Source: Haberlea rhodopensis
Taxonomy: Eukaryota > Streptophyta > Magnoliopsida > Lamiales > Gesneriaceae
Reading direction: 5' to 3'
DNA: 64,000 bases
Assembly (NCBI GenBank): GCA_907163345.1
Contig: CAJQUN010000009.1
Span: 4,092,001 to 4,156,000 of the forward strand
The translations under genes and the position numbers were made by a program. Positions 1 through 15,000 of the stretch are shown here, piece by piece. The notes beneath the pieces are model-generated. The model was not told the origin of the DNA. It did no database searches and worked only from the letters and a program-made list of their open reading frames with translations. The stretch's first letter is position 1. The number at the start of each line of letters is the position of its first letter.

Positions 1-1
1 G

Positions 2-3000
2 AGAGAAATTATCAAGAATGGAAGAAAACTAGGTAGAACGTCGGGGAGTCCATTGATGTTTGAATGGCATGGCGAGAGATACTGGGGTGCAGCCCATGGG
101 TTGGCTGGCATCATGCACGTTTTGATGCACTTTGAACTAACATCAGACGAGCGTGAAGATGTCAAAGGAACTCTGAAATATATGATCAAGAACCGATTTT
201 TGAGTGGTGATTACCCTTCGAGTGAAGATGGGAAGAGAGATTTTCTCGTGCACTGGTGCCATGGAGCTCCAGGGATTGCCCTCACACTCATCAAAGCATT
301 TGAGGTAATGAATTTGATTTTGCTTCACTTTTTTCAAGGGTTTTGTTGTGATTTAAACTTTTATATATGTGAATTATAGATTTTTGGTAATTGCTTACGA
401 ACTATAATAACAATAATTTGAACAAACACAAACTGGAATGGAATTGATAAAACAAAGCAAAGTTTACAAAGCAAAACAAAGAAACTCTGCAAGAATGCAA
501 GATTCTCAGAGCCACAATCTCCCAGCATAATGCTAGAAAAATTCACACAATTACTATCAAATAAACTGAATGCCCATCCCACTAACTCCCACCCCCTATT
601 TAACATTTCCCCCCACGTACATTGTTTCTTTTCCCTCTTTTGGAATAAACTAATTCCATCGTGGGCTTGATAACTTCTTCACGACCTTGGCTTGCATTTG
701 GGCCTGAGTTTGCTGGACGACTTGAGCTTGCATCTGAGCCAGAGCTTGCTGAATTCATAACATTTCCCACGCCTTCAAGACTCAACTTGTCCTCAAGGTG
801 AAACTCTGGAAATTGCATTGCAAGATCATCTGGATTCTCCCATGCAACTTCTTCATCACCTCGGCCGCCTTCCATGTGATTAACACTTCAGTAGATTTTT
901 TTCCCATGTTTCTTCCTTTGTCTGTATGCTAACACCCTGTCAGGCTCAAAAGTCATTAACAAATCAATCTCTAATTCATTTGGTAATCTAGCATCCAGTT
1001 CAGGTTGTCCCAATGCTTTCTTCAGGCACGATACATGAAACACCGGATGAACTTTAGACCCCTCCGGCAACTGCAACTTGTAAGCCACTTTCCCAACTTT
1101 CTTTAGAATCTGAAATGGACCATAAAACCTTGCAGCCAACATTTGAATTACTCTGGTGCTAACCGAGCTATGGCTATGTGGTCTCAACTTGAGCCAAACC
1201 CACTTTCCTTCCTGCAAATTGACATCTCTTCTTTTCTTATTGGCAAATTTGATCATTTGTTGTTGTGCTTGGGTTAAATTGTATCTCAACTGTTTTAGTA
1301 CCTCATCCCTGTCATCAATCAAAGCTTGAGAGACGGCTGCCGCCATTGACTCTCCAGGTAAGAACGGAACGATTGTTGGTGGCTTTCTGCCATATACGAT
1401 TTCGTAAGGGGACATGCCTGCAGACGTCTGATATGAAGTATTGTACCAATATTCGGCCCAAGGAATCCACACTGTCCAATTTCGCGGCTGTTCTGAAGAA
1501 AAACACCGCAAATAAGTCTCGACACACTTGTTTAAAGCTTCACTTTGACCATCGGTCTCCGGATGATAGGCCGTGCTCATCTTTAATGTTGTTCCTTGAG
1601 ATTTGAATATGTCATTCCAGAATAAACTCATAAACACCGCGTCTCTATCACTCACAATGGTCTTCGGAATACCGTGTAATCGCACCATTTCTTTCACAAA
1701 TGTTTACACTGTAATAGCCGTGTATGGATGTTTCATGGGTATAAAGTGGCCATACCTGGAGAGTCGATCATTATCACCATAATTACTTCGTATCTCTTCG
1801 ATCTCGGAAGACCCACAGTGAAGTCCATGGCAAGATCTTCCCATATAGCACTAGGAATGTCCAAAGGCTGTAGCAACCCTGCTGGAGAGGCTACCTCATA
1901 TTTATTCTTCTGACATACTTCACCCCCGGCCACATAATGACACACATCTGCTTTCATTCCTTGCCAATAGAACACGCCACTCAATCGTTTATAAGTGCGC
2001 AGGGCTCCCGCATGTCCTCCTGTCGGTGTGGAGTGGAATTCATTCAACAATCTGGAAATCCATACTGAATTCTTGGGTATCACTAACTTGTCTTTAAACC
2101 ATAGACACCCATTAGACAATGAGTAAGGTGATGGTTTGTTCGTGTCCTCTGTTATTTGTTTCACAATTTGCTGCAACTTAGGATCACTTTGCACAACAGC
2201 TTTTAATTCATCCATGACTACCCATTTAACTGTTGTCATAGCATTTAAACTCACTTTTCCTCCCTTATTGATAATGCATCCGCTGCACCATTGTCCGTTC
2301 CAGTTCATATCCCAATAACTTAACCAACCAATATTGTTGATCAGGAGTGGAGATCCTTTGTTGTAACAGATTTTTCAAAGGCTTGTGATCAGTGATGACT
2401 ACAAATTTCCGCCCCAAAAGATAGCGTCGCCAATGTTGTACGGCCAACACTAACGCCATCAATTCCTTCTCATACGCGGACTTGGCTAATATATTGTCTC
2501 CCAATGCTTTACTGAAATAAGCTACTGGTCTTTTTCCTTGTGTCAAAACTGCTCCCAAACCTAATCCATGCGCGTCACATTCAATCCAAAATTCTTGGCT
2601 AAAATCCGGCATTCTTAACACAGGTGCTTGTCATAATGCCTTTTTTAACCATTCAAAAGCCCTTCCTGTAGCTTCATTCCATTCGAATCCATATTCCTTA
2701 ACTGGACAATTAATGGCTGAGCCACTTTTCCATAATCTTTGATAAATATTCAGTAATATCTCGTCAATCCCAAGAACCCATGTAGTCCTTTTATAGTTTG
2801 TGGTCGTGGACATAAGGTGACACTTTCCACCTTTTTTGGATCAACCTTGACACCCTCTGCAGTGATGATATGCCCTAAATATTCCACTTGGATCAAGCCA
2901 AATTCACATTTTTTTTATTTAAAACTAAACTGTTCCCCATCAACAGTTTTAATACAATCTCCAAATGCATCAAGTGTTCATCCCATCCTTGACTATATAT

Positions 3001-6000
3001 CAAAATATCATCAAAGTAAAATAATACGAATTTACGTAAATATGGTCGGAATACCTCATTCATTGTGGATTGGAAAGTTGCAGGGGCATTCTTCAATCCA
3101 AAAGGCATTACTCGAAACTCATAATGGCCGGGCGCCGTTGGTACATCCTCTTCTTTGACTCAAATTTGGTGATATCCTGATTTTAAATCTAGCTTCAAAA
3201 AATGCTTAGCACTATGTAGTTCACCAAATAGTTCATCAACACCGGAATAGGTTACTTATATGATACTGTGATATCATTCAGCGCCCTATAATCAATACAG
3301 AATCACCAACTACCGTCCTTTTTGACCAATATAGCTGGGCTCGAGTAGGGACTGTTGTTCGGTTGTATGACTCCTGTTTCGATCATCTCCGTTACCATTC
3401 GTTCAATCTCATCTTTCTGTTGGTGCGCAAAGCGATAAGGCCTTACTGAAACAGGTACACAACATTCTTTGATCGTAATAATATGTTCTTTTCCTCTTCG
3501 TGGTGGTAATCCTTTTGGTTCCTGAAATACATTTGCACAGGAAGTGATTAATTCTGCCACTGCCTGTGATGAAACAATATCTGCCTTTGTTGTATCTTCT
3601 TTAGCCCAGCGTAGCAACACAACAACACTAAACTCTATGTCTGTCACTTTGATTATGGACTGATATGAAACCATCGACCTACTAAGGGTAGGATCCCCGT
3701 GTAGGATTATAGTTTGTTCATCGGAAGTAAATCTCAGAAGTTGGTTTTGGATTAAGCACAGGGATTTATCAAAGTTTTCCTATTCGTTTTCGGATTGGTC
3801 TAGGGAGCCGGTTATTTGTATTTTAGGCGCAACATCTTAGAACTATCTTTTTTCTTTTTCTGTCTTTCTTTATTGTACTTTTTTGAGTACTTCCTGTACT
3901 CCTATAATATATTTATTTTGCCCGATAAAAAAAAAAATTCTCATTAGCATTTTAGTCCAGTCAAGAACAACATTCCCCAAGGTCCTCTATCAATCCACTC
4001 CAGATGTCTATTCCACCAAGCTCAAAGATGTATCCATCAATAACAATCTGACACTGCCCAAGATTCACCTCCAATCCTTTGCACACTCCCTGACCTGATA
4101 ATCTGCCCCCATCCCCTAAACAAACTCCAAAACGCATACTATCATCCGCCGATAGATTCAAATCAGCCATTAAACTTTTGATACAAAATTATGGCTTGCC
4201 TCACTATCAATCATGGCTACCACTTCACCCTCTTCTATCTTTGCCCTCAGTTTTAATGTTTGTGCTTGATTGATTCCATGGATCGAATACAACGGCAGCT
4301 CTAATGTATTGTTCTCAATGATAGGAGGTTCTTCATTTCCGTCAGTTACTTCATTTCCCCCTCTGACATGCTCCTTCACCTACGTACAACTCAATTTATC
4401 CCCCTTCTTCCTCTGCTAGTATAGTGATTCTTAGTGACTTGCTAGCACATCTATGTGTAGGATGATAAAGTTTTCCACATTTGAAACAAAGTCCTTTCTC
4501 CCTCGATGCAAATATTCTTGATGCGACACAATTTTCCCATCTATTCCTCCGTACACTGGAGCTTTCACGTGTGTGCGATCAGACCCCATTCCTCCTACCC
4601 CATTGCTACGGAATCCCCCTTGAGTGCTCAGAAGATTTGATTTAAGAAAATTCCCTCCCCTTCGGGTAGTTAAATTTGAAGAGGGTGCGTACCTATTGCG
4701 GTCTTTATCAGTTGAGTGGCTCGAATTAGTCCACCCAATAGTTGATCCGCCTTTCATCTCCTCACCCATACTCATGCTTCCCCGACCTCTCCCTCTATTC
4801 AGTACTTTCCCATAAACTTCCAATTCAACTCCTCGTGCCAAAGCCATTGCTCGATCTATGGTTCGTGGATTATGGACGAACATCTTACGTCGTATTTCAT
4901 CTCGCAGCCCACTGGGGAAGAAACCTAAACATTGTTCCTCAGTTATCTCCCCCATTTGGGCAATGATCAACTTGTTGAATATAAATCTCCACAGAGCGTT
5001 GGTCTTGTTTCAATGTGGCTATCATCTCATAAGGATTGAGATCATATCCACCATAGCATTTGATCAATTCTTCCCCAAAGAGATCCCAATTAAGAGTTGG
5101 AACTCGAGCTTTCACCCAACAAAACCAATGAACCGCAGTGCCTTGCATACACATGTACGCCAATTTGAATCACATATCATAAGGTGTGCCATGTATATCA
5201 AAATATTGTTCTATCCTTCCCAACCACCCCATCGGGTCCTCTGTTACGTACTAATAATTTGCTAGTTACGTAAAAAAGAAATCACGGTACTTTGAATCAG
5301 AAAAATGCTTGTATTGATACTCGATTGAATTATAGTCAACAATAGGAAAAATACACTCCCTCACTAAGTATTCACTCCCTAGCCGCAGTTAGTCCCTAGC
5401 AGAATGCTAGTATAAAACTAACAAAATAACATAATGTCCTCCTGACCGTTTCTTCTCTCCTTTATATGCTATATTCACGTGTTGTTGACCCTCTTCTCCC
5501 GCCTAGAATATACTAATCTAATGGGCCTAGCTTTTCCCTCTTCAATTGGGCCAGAATTACTTGGGCTCCTACAATCCCGGCTTCTTCAAAATTCACATTG
5601 TCCTCAAGGTTGTGAATTCCTCCAAATCCTCCCATGTGGCTTCTTCCAGTGATCGGCCCTTCCATTGAATTAAGAACTGCTTCTTCCACTCTTCACTCTT
5701 CTTCTTGAACCTCTGTGCCAATATCTTATGGGGTTCATATGCGTGGAACAAATCGGATCCAACTCCCTCAGTAAGTGGTTGTCCCCTCTTGCATTTCCAA
5801 CAGACTTCTTTAGACATGAGACATTCAGGATGAACCTTCAATCCCTTAGGTAATTGCAGTCGATATACCACCGGTCACAGTTTCTGTATAATCTTGAAAG
5901 GGCCATAGAATATGGCAGCTAATTTCTGAAACACCCTAGAGCAAACAGAACTTTGTCGGTGAGGTCTTAACTTTAGAAATACCATGTCTCCCTCTTCGAA

Positions 6001-9000
6001 TGTCACGCCCCGACGACCTTTATTTGCATACTTAACCATGGTTTGTTGAGCTCTGTTCAAATTGAACTTCAACTGTCTTAGAACTTCATCTCTATCCAAC
6101 AATGCCTGTGAAACAGTAGCAACCCTTGTTTCGCCTAGTAGGAACCGCATTATATTGGGGGGATTTCTTCCATAAACCACGTCGAATGGGGTCATCCCCT
6201 CTGAAGTTTGGTATGAAGTATTATACCAAAATTCAGCCTAAGGTATCCACATCACCCAACTCTTGTCTCTTGGGCTGCTCAGTCGAGAAACACCTCAGAT
6301 AGGTCTCTACACATTTGTTTAAAGCTTCACTTTGCCCATCTGTTTCCGGATGATAGGCCGTACTCATTTTGAGTTGAGTGCCCTGTAATTTGAACAAGTC
6401 ACTAACAATAGTTTTAGGTATGCCATGTAATCTGACCACTTCCTTAACAAAAATTTCTGCTTTCGAACTCGCCGTATAGGGATGCTTCAAAACAATGAAG
6501 TGGCCATACTTAGATAACATGTCAATAACCACTATAATGACATCATAACCCGGGGATTTTGGCAAACCCACAATGAAATACATAGCCAAATCTTCCCAAA
6601 CTACTTCTGGAATAGCCATTGGTTGTAAAAGACCCGCTGGAGATGCAGTCACGTACTTCTGTTGCTGGCAAACCATGCATTCTGCCACAAACTTCCTCAC
6701 ATCTTTTCTCATGTCTGGCCAAAAAATGCGCTGGCGATTCTTTTGTGAGTTCTTAAGGCTCCAGCGCCCATGGGTGTTGAATGAAACTCCTTCACCAAAT
6801 CTTGTACCCAAGGAGAATGTTTTAAAGAACAAATATCCATTGATTAAAGAAAACGAACTCATCCCATCAGCTGCCCCTTTTACATTCTATATAATCTGTT
6901 TCAATTCGGGGTCATTATGAACATCGTTTTGAAACTCCTCAACTCCTACCCACATAGCAGTCGTCAATGCATTGAAGTCCTTGCCCTCTCCCCTTCATGA
7001 CAAGGCATCTGCCGCACCATTTTCTGAGCCAGCTTTGTGTTTTATTGTGAATTCGTAGCCCAACAACTTCACCAACCAATATTGTTGGTTTGGCGAGGAA
7101 ATGCGTTGATGTAGTAAATCCTTTAAGGGTTTATGGTCGGTTAGAACCACAAACTTACGCCCCAAAAGATAATGCCTCCAATTTTGAACCGATAAGACCA
7201 AGGCCATCAACTCCTTCTCGTACACAAACTTTGATATGGCACGATCTGCTATAGCCTTCCTGTAAAAAGCAATCGGCTTCCCCTCTTGTGTAAGAACTGC
7301 CCCCAATCCCATTCCTAATGCATCACATTCTACGACAAAGTCCTGCCCGAAATCTGGCATCCTCAACACTGGGGTCTCAACCATTGCCTGCTTCAACCAC
7401 TGAAAAGCTTTCTCCGCCTCCTCATTCCACCGGAAATTATCCTTCTTCAGTTGTTCTGTTAGAGCTTTTGCACCTTTACCATAATCTTTAATAAATTTTC
7501 GTTATTAACCTGTTAATTCAAGAAACCCCCTTATCTCCTTTGTATTCTTTGGTCGAGGCCATTGTGTGACTGCCTCAACTTTGCGGGGATCCACTGCAAT
7601 TCCCTTGCCCGATATAATGTGGCCAAGGTACTCCACTTGTGAAAGACCAAACTGACATTTCTTTTGATTTAATACAAAATGATTGCTTTGTAATACCTTC
7701 AATACCACTTTCAAGTGCATTATATGTTCCTCACAACTTTTGCTATAAATTAATATATCATCAAAAAAACTAATACAAATTTACGTAAATAAGGTCGGAG
7801 TACCTCATTCATCGTTCCTTGAAATGTGGCTGGAGCCTTCTTCAAACCAAAGGGTATGACAAGAAACTCATAATGCCCATCATGAGTCCTAAACGCGGTC
7901 TTATGAACATCCTCTTTTTTGACCCGGATTTGATGATATCCGGATTTCAAATCCAATTATGAAAAATGCTTGGCCCCATACAATTCGTCGAATAATTCAT
8001 CCACAACCGGAATGGGGTATTTGTCCGCAATGGTTATTTCATTTAGGGCACGATAGTTAACACAAAAGCGCCAACTTCCATCCTTTTTCTTGACCAAAAT
8101 GACGGGGCTTGAATATGGGCTGTTGCTTGTCTGAATCACCCCTAACTTAGCATTTCCTCCACTGTGAGTTCTATCTCATCCTTTTGATGATGAGCATAAC
8201 GATATGGTCGAACTGACACCGGCCCACTCCCCGTTTTGATATTTATGGCTTGATATTGGCCTCTGTTAGGAGGCAATCCACTCGGTTCTTGAAACACTTT
8301 CGAAAATTCATCCACCACCGTTTTGATCTCCACAATTGGGTTAATTTCCTCATGTTGCTGCTCATTTGTCCTATCCTCCTCCTACTTCATCAACACAGCG
8401 CCACAATAGACCACTTCCCCATTTTAGTCAGAGATTTTAAAGATACAAAAGTCCTACTAAGGGTGGAATCCCTCTGTAGAACTATTATTTCCTCATTCCA
8501 GCAAAACTTCATTTGCATTTTAGACAGATTCAATACAACATCCCCCAACGTACGCATCCACTCACACCCCAGAATTAAGTCCACTCCCCCAAGTTTGAAC
8601 AAATAGCCCTCTATGTATATTCGACAAGGCCCCAAATCCACCTCTAAATTTTTACACACCCCCTGACAAGTAATCCGACCCCCATCTCCCAGGCATACTT
8701 CAAATTTAGCACTGTTATCTACCACCAACCCCAGACTCAGCACTAAATCTTTAGAGATGAAATTATGACTTGCCCCACTATCTACCATCGCTATTACCTC
8801 TCGTTCAGCCACCTTCACCCTCATCTTCAATGTTTGGGGTTGATTAATCCCATTCACTGAATACAAAGACAATTCCATTGTGTTATACTCAGTATTACCC
8901 AACGCTTCACTCGCTGTCACTTTTTCACCATTTAGAACATTCTCCTCCTCTGTCACACCGCCCGCTGTCTCTTCCCCACCTTCTTCCTCTTCGGCAAGTA

Positions 9001-12000
9001 TAATCACTCGAAGTGTCTTGTTCATACATTTGTGTGTGGGACTATAGGGCTCCCCACACCGAAAACATAGTTTGTTATCTCTTCGGTGTAAATATTCTTG
9101 ATTGGACATAATCTTTCCCCCTCTCTCTGTATGGTGAGGGCCTTTAACGTTGGTCCGGTTAAACCCACTGCCCCCTCCTCCAATATCTTGCAGCCCACCC
9201 TGATAATCCGGTGGACTTGATCTCCGAACCCCAATGTCTCCTCTTCCATTGTATTTTGTCGTAGTAACGAGTCTATTCCGGTCTTTTTCAGCATTTGGAT
9301 TAAAATTGCTCCCGTTCAAATTCGACACTCCAACTCCTCTGGCTGTGTCTCGATCTACCACTTGACCGTATAATTCCATTTCTAGACCCCGAGCTAATGA
9401 TATTGCTCTGTCCACTGTCCTTGGGTTGTGGACGAACATTTTGTGATCTCTTTCCTCAACCCACTCAAGAAGAACCCCAAACTCTCCTCTTCTGAAGTAT
9501 CACCCATTTGAGCGATGATAGCCTCAAATTGCACAATGTAAGCCTCCACTGACTGTTGGCCCTGTTTTAAAGACGCTATGAGCTCGTACAGATTAGTATC
9601 ATAACCTCTGAATCTTTTGATCAGTTCCTCCGCAAACCTATCCCATCCCAGGTTCAGCATTCTAGTTTTCATCCAACGAAACCATGGAACAGCAGGTCCT
9701 TGCATGCTAATGTATGCGAGCTTCATTTTTATCTCCTTCGGTGTGCCCTGAATTTCGAAGTATTGTTCCACTTTTCCTAGCCACCCTAGCGGATCTTTTC
9801 CTTCAAAGGATGGTAGCTCAATTTTTCTTAGAGCCGCTTTCATCTCCTCAAACGACTCCCCCTGATCCTCTCCCTTCTCGTTCTTCACCCTCATTTCCTC
9901 TTCATATGTCCCAAACTTTGGCGGTTGATTTTCAGCAATTTTTTTTTTGGCTCATGGTGATCGATGCTATACTTCGAACCATTTGATCCATCATGCCATG
10001 CAAACTCAAGAAACTTTCTTCCATCCGATCCATCTTCTTCGCCCATGTACTTGCACTATGTTTTCCTGTATGCTGCCAACCGTCGTTTCCAAAGCTTCGA
10101 TCCTAGCTTCTGATCGTGTGTTCGCCATAACCAAATCGATTCCTGTGAGTTATCTGACAGGTCGGATCAATGTTACGTAATTGCTAGTTACGTAAAAAAG
10201 AAATCACGATACTTTGAATCGGAAAAGTGCCTGTATTGATACTCGATTGAATAACAGTAACAATAGGAAAAATGCACTCCCTCACTAAGTATTTCACTCC
10301 CTAGCCGCAGCTACTCCCTAGCAGAATGCTAGTACAAAACTTCAACATAATAACAGAATGTCCTCCTAACCGCTTCCTCTCTCCTTTATATGCTATATTC
10401 ACGTGTTGTTGTCCTTCTTCTCCCGCTTAGAATATACGAATCTAATGGGCCTAGCTTTTCCCTCTTCAATTGGGCCAGAATTACAGGATGAGTTTATTGC
10501 CAAAACGCAATATATCAACCTAGAGAGAGAAAGAGTGGAGAGGGCATTCACTCCCGCCCAAACCCAATTCCGCCGCTATGAACACTTTCCGGCACGGCAT
10601 AATATCCATATTCGGAGCAGATTTAAGGACGACAACTACTTTTCAACCTGGCCATCAAACCCTAACCTCAGCCCCCAGCCTTCCGAGCGTGAGAACCCTC
10701 ACAAACCTCGTGAAGGGTAAGGAAGATATTAAGCACGGTTTAGGCAGGATTATCAGCAACCTCAATCAGAAGAGACCCACTCGCCAAGGCCCTCCAAAAT
10801 TCATGAAGAGATTCTTGGCGGACACGACTCCTTTCTTCTTCACCGGTTTCCCGGACTCGTATCCGGCAGAAATGAGGCGGACCTTTCAGAAATATGGGGA
10901 CGTCCGAGATGTTTTCATACCCAAAAAACGCAACAAAAAAGGTAACAAATTTGGTTTTGTACACTTTAAGGGTATCACAGATGCGAGAAAATTGGAGGAG
11001 GATTTAAACAATATTTGGTTGGGAGCTTACAATATTAAAGCAAATCGGGCCAGATTTGACAGAGATGTGAGATACAACAAACGCCACAATGTTCATGATG
11101 TGCCTGAAAAAAAAATAATCAGTGGAAAGTCTTATGCTGAAGCAGCAATGGGAAGTAATCAATTAAATTCTGAGGACCACAAAAGGGACACTTCCAGACA
11201 GACTAATTTCATCTTCAAAACAACGAAAGAGGAAACTCAGTGGGTGGAGGGATGTATGGTTGGTATTTTACACGAGTCTGAGAAGCTAAAGGAGGCCCAA
11301 CAAGATTTCATTTACAATGGGTTCATTAACACTAAGCTCATACCCATGGAAGGATCTTGTGTTTTGATCTATGATAATAATAGGGAGAAATTGAATGAGC
11401 TTGTTCAAGAGGACACAAATTGGTTGGTGGGATATTCGTGTGGGATACGAAACTGAATGTTCTGAAACGACATGTGTGGATTCATTGTCCGGGAATTCCT
11501 TTGCAGGCATGGAATGAAAGATCCTTCAACCATATTGCTATTAATATGGGATCACTATTGAAATTCAGCGAAGAAATAACAAATATACTGAGGCTGGACC
11601 TTGCGAAGTCATTAATCGCTTCATCGAACAGGGAATTCGTCAATAAAGTTATCAAAGTGGAAATTGAGGACACCATTTATTCCATCAGAGTAACGGAAGA
11701 GATAGTCAATCCGCTAGAAATGAAAACTTCGACACCAAGAGCTATTATTCCAGATTCCCCACTGTCGGATTCCGACTTTTCAGATGAAGTTATACCAGAA
11801 CGCTTTGGGAAGATGAGGACTTAAAAGAAGGGGGCAAGCCTTTAAGTACTTTAGTGGGAAAGTGGAGGAGCATTTGATTGAGGAAGATAAGTTACTGGGA
11901 ACAGAAAAGATCATGGAGAAGTACCAAAGTCCAGAGCCAAAACACTCAAATGCAAATATGGATTCCGGATCGCAAAGGTCTGTATCTTGTAATAGATTCA

Positions 12001-15000
12001 AGGGAATCAATTTAGAGCATCCGAGTGATAGATTAATTCGATTACTTTCCAAGGACATACCAAATAACAAGAATTTGCAAAGTGAAATTGCGACATATCA
12101 ACGAAGACATATCAGGAATGCAAACATAACATAACAAAATGAATGGCTGCTTCCGAGAGAATCGCCCAGACCCTACCACCAATCAATCTACAGAAAATGA
12201 TTTAATTTTCAACGTAACTCAATTGTGGAACATCGGGAAGACTTTAGGTATTGTGGGCCAAGGAAATGAGCAGGAAATAATCAGCCATTTTTAGGATATG
12301 GAGAAGAGAGAGTTAGCTTTCGAAAATATTTTGAATCAGAATGAGATTGAAGGAGACGTCATCATGAAACAATGATCATTGCAAGCTTCAATATCAGAGG
12401 ATTAGGGGGGCGAGTGAAGAAAAGAGAACTGAGGAGTATGATCATGAATGAAAAAATTGATTTTTTGTGTCTGCAAGAAACAAAGATGGAAGTCATGAAC
12501 CGTGACATTTGTAAATCCGTTTGGGGAGATGACAGCTTTAACTGGGCATATAAAGGGGTGATAGGTTCAGCAGGGGGACTTCTTTGTATATGGAGAGAAA
12601 CGAGCTTTACAATGGAAAATTGTTGGGGAGAAAAGGGATTACTAGGAGTGGAGGGCTTTTGGGGATAAGAAAATATCAAGTGCCAGATAATAAATGTGTA
12701 TTCTTCAGGAGATTTGTTATCAAAAAGAACATTGCGGGACATCTTGTTGACGAAATTGGAAATGAAAGACGTGAACAAAGTGTGCATATGTGGAGATTTC
12801 AATACAGTTAGGCACCCAAGCGAGAAGCGTGGCAGAAACTCTAATCCCAACAATCGGGAAATTCAGGAATTTGATGCTTTTATTAACAAGTCAGGGTTGA
12901 TAGATTTGCCATTGATTGGACGTAAGTACACTTGGTATAGACCGGATGCTTCCTGTGTGAGTAGATTGGACTGCTTTTTAAAATCGGCAGATTGGATTCA
13001 ACAATGGCCTGATTCATCTCAATGGGGCTTAAAGCGCACTTTGTCAGATCACTGTGCAATTGTAATAAAGAATCTTAAACTCGATTGGGGACCTAGACCT
13101 TTTCGTTGTTTGGATTCATGGTTACAAGACAAGGACTTCAAGGAATTCGTAGAACAGGAATGGAAAAATTGTACTGTGCAGGGTTGGGGAGGATTTATTT
13201 TGAAGGAGAAACTGAAACACTTGAAGAATCGTCTGAAAGGTTGGAATAAAGAAGTGTTTGGTTTGATGGATAAAAATATCGAACAAACAAAAGAGGCTCT
13301 AAACGATTGGGACAATCTGAATGACATCAGGGAATTGACTAGGGATGAAGTCCTGGCAAACAGATGGAGACCATCAAATTGCATCAGCAGATTGGGATGA
13401 AAGACACATTGTTATTCCAAAAATCAAGAATTAAATGGATTCGGGAAGGGGATGCCAATTCGAGCTTCTTCCACAAAGTTATGAATAGAAGAATGAAGAG
13501 GAATGAAATATTGGCACTTCATATTGACGGGCAGTGGGTGGACACCGTTCAAGGTATTAAAGGAGGAGTTCATAATTATTTTTCAAAACACTTAGCCAAG
13601 AGGATTGGAATCGACCGCAACTTCGGGGAATTGAGTTTGAACAAATATCAGATTCCGAAAATTCAGCATTGACAGCGATGCTCACAGAGGAGGAAATCAG
13701 ATTAGCAGTGTGGGATTGTAACAGTTCCAAGAGTCCAGGCCTGGATGGATTCAACTTCCGTTTTATTAAACATATTTGGGGGATTCTTAAGGAGAACTTC
13801 GTCAGATTTTTGATGAATTTCACAGAAATGGAAGACTTATCAACGGAGGAAATCCATCATTCATTGTCTTAATCCCAAAGAAAGATAATCCGACGGAGAT
13901 CGAGGAGTTTCGACCAATTGCACTCATAGGGAGCATTTACAAAGTACTCTCGAAAGTTTTGGCTAAAAGACTCAGTTTGGTGCTTGATAGAATCATTTCA
14001 AAATCCCAAACAGCTTTCGTTGGGAGTTGTCATATTCTTGATGGGGTTTTGATCATTACTGAATTGTTTGACGAAATGAAAAATGGGATTATTTTCAAAG
14101 TTGATTTTGAGAAAGCATATGATTCGGTTAATTGGAAGTTCCTTGAACATGTGATGAAATTGATGAACTTTGGAGATAAGTGGAGAACTTGGATTATGGA
14201 ATGCATTACGAGTGCTAAAGCCTCAGTGTTGATTAACGGTAGTCCAACAAAGGAATTTGATCTTCAACGTGGTCTTCGACAGGGAGATCCGTTATCACCA
14301 TTTTTCTTTGTGGTGGTGGCCGAGGGCAGAAATCACCTTTGTCAGTGGGCAGGGCAGAAATCCCGATTTCACACCTACAGTTTGCAGATGGCACTTTGTT
14401 GATTGGGGAAGCCACACCTAATACAGTGGTAATCTTTAAGGCAATCCTTCGAAACTTTGAGGTATTATCTGGGCTGAAAATCAACTTCCACAAAAGCAAT
14501 CTGTTGTGAATTAATCTGGATCAGAGAACTCTCAAGGATTTTGCGAAGATACTGAATTGCAGCATTGGCAATTTACCTTTCAAATACTTAGGAATACCAA
14601 TTGGATCGTGTTCTAAGAGAGAGAGTATGTGGGACTCAGTGGTTACGAAATTCAAAAATTGATTGGCAATGTGGGAAGACAAAAGTTTATCTTTGGGTGG
14701 GCCGTTTGATACTGCTAAACTCCGTGCTTCCTTACCTATCTATTTTTTCTCCTATCGTGCTCCGAAGATCGGAAAGTAGCCTGGTTAAATGGTCTGATGT
14801 TTGTCGCCCAAAATCTTTGGGGGTTTTGGGGGTTGGAAATCTAGACTATTTTATTAAAGCGTTACAGGGAAAATGGGGGTGGGCAATTTTACAAAATGGG
14901 AACTCTTTGTGGATTAAGGTATTTCGATCCAAGTATGGAGATAGTACAAGGAATTTATCTTGTGGCAACTGCACTATTGCGGTCGTTTCTTACCCGTAGT

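Larger units (their letters stand above)
385..5241 (-). mobile_element. Gypsy chromovirus-like element A, decayed, 5' end missing
   Basis: On the minus strand the order is gag (about 5240-4430), protease (about 4379-3961), reverse transcriptase (about 3674-2640), RNase H (2621-2265), integrase (2308-888) and a 3' LTR (385-605). Domain signs are VAMIDSEASHNFVS (protease, with the family Asp-Ser-Gly changed to DSE), YFDDILIYSQ (RT core), ECDAHGLGLGAVLTQ and TDHKPLKNLL (RNase H), and SDRDAVF plus AYHPETDGQSEALNKCVE (integrase). The coding region is split by many frameshifts and stops. Gag is cut at 5241, directly against the LTR of element B, so the gag N-terminus, leader and 5' LTR are absent. 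It is related to B, but its LTR differs. Not functional. Confidence 0.85.
5242..10483 (-). mobile_element. Gypsy chromovirus-like element B (about 5.2 kb, two LTRs), decayed
   Basis: LTR-flanked element transcribed right to left: 5' LTR at right (10171-10483), gag, protease, RT, RNase H, integrase, chromodomain, 3' LTR at left (5242-5573). Its short LTRs, length of about 5.2 kb and a chromodomain right after the integrase fit the plant chromoviruses, most like the Reina lineage (inference). The sequence just inside the 5' LTR (TTGATCCGACC) is only a degenerate match to the usual initiator-Met tRNA binding site. Scattered frameshifts and stops, including one that destroys the RT YFDD box, make it inactive. 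The outer dozen bases of the right LTR are missing where the LINE begins. Confidence 0.88.
10486..14999 (+). mobile_element. L1-type LINE, 3'-truncated and decayed
   Basis: A plus-strand non-LTR retrotransposon with an ORF1 region (10578-11824, RRM type) followed by an ORF2 region (12372-14999: endonuclease, reverse transcriptase). It begins at or beside the damaged LTR of element B. ORF2 stops after the RT thumb region (WIKVFRSKYGD); the zinc-knuckle/RNase H end, 3'UTR and poly(A) are missing. Loss of the 3' end is the reverse of normal LINE truncation, so a later deletion or recombination is likely. Frameshifts in both ORFs show it is inactive. Confidence 0.85.
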
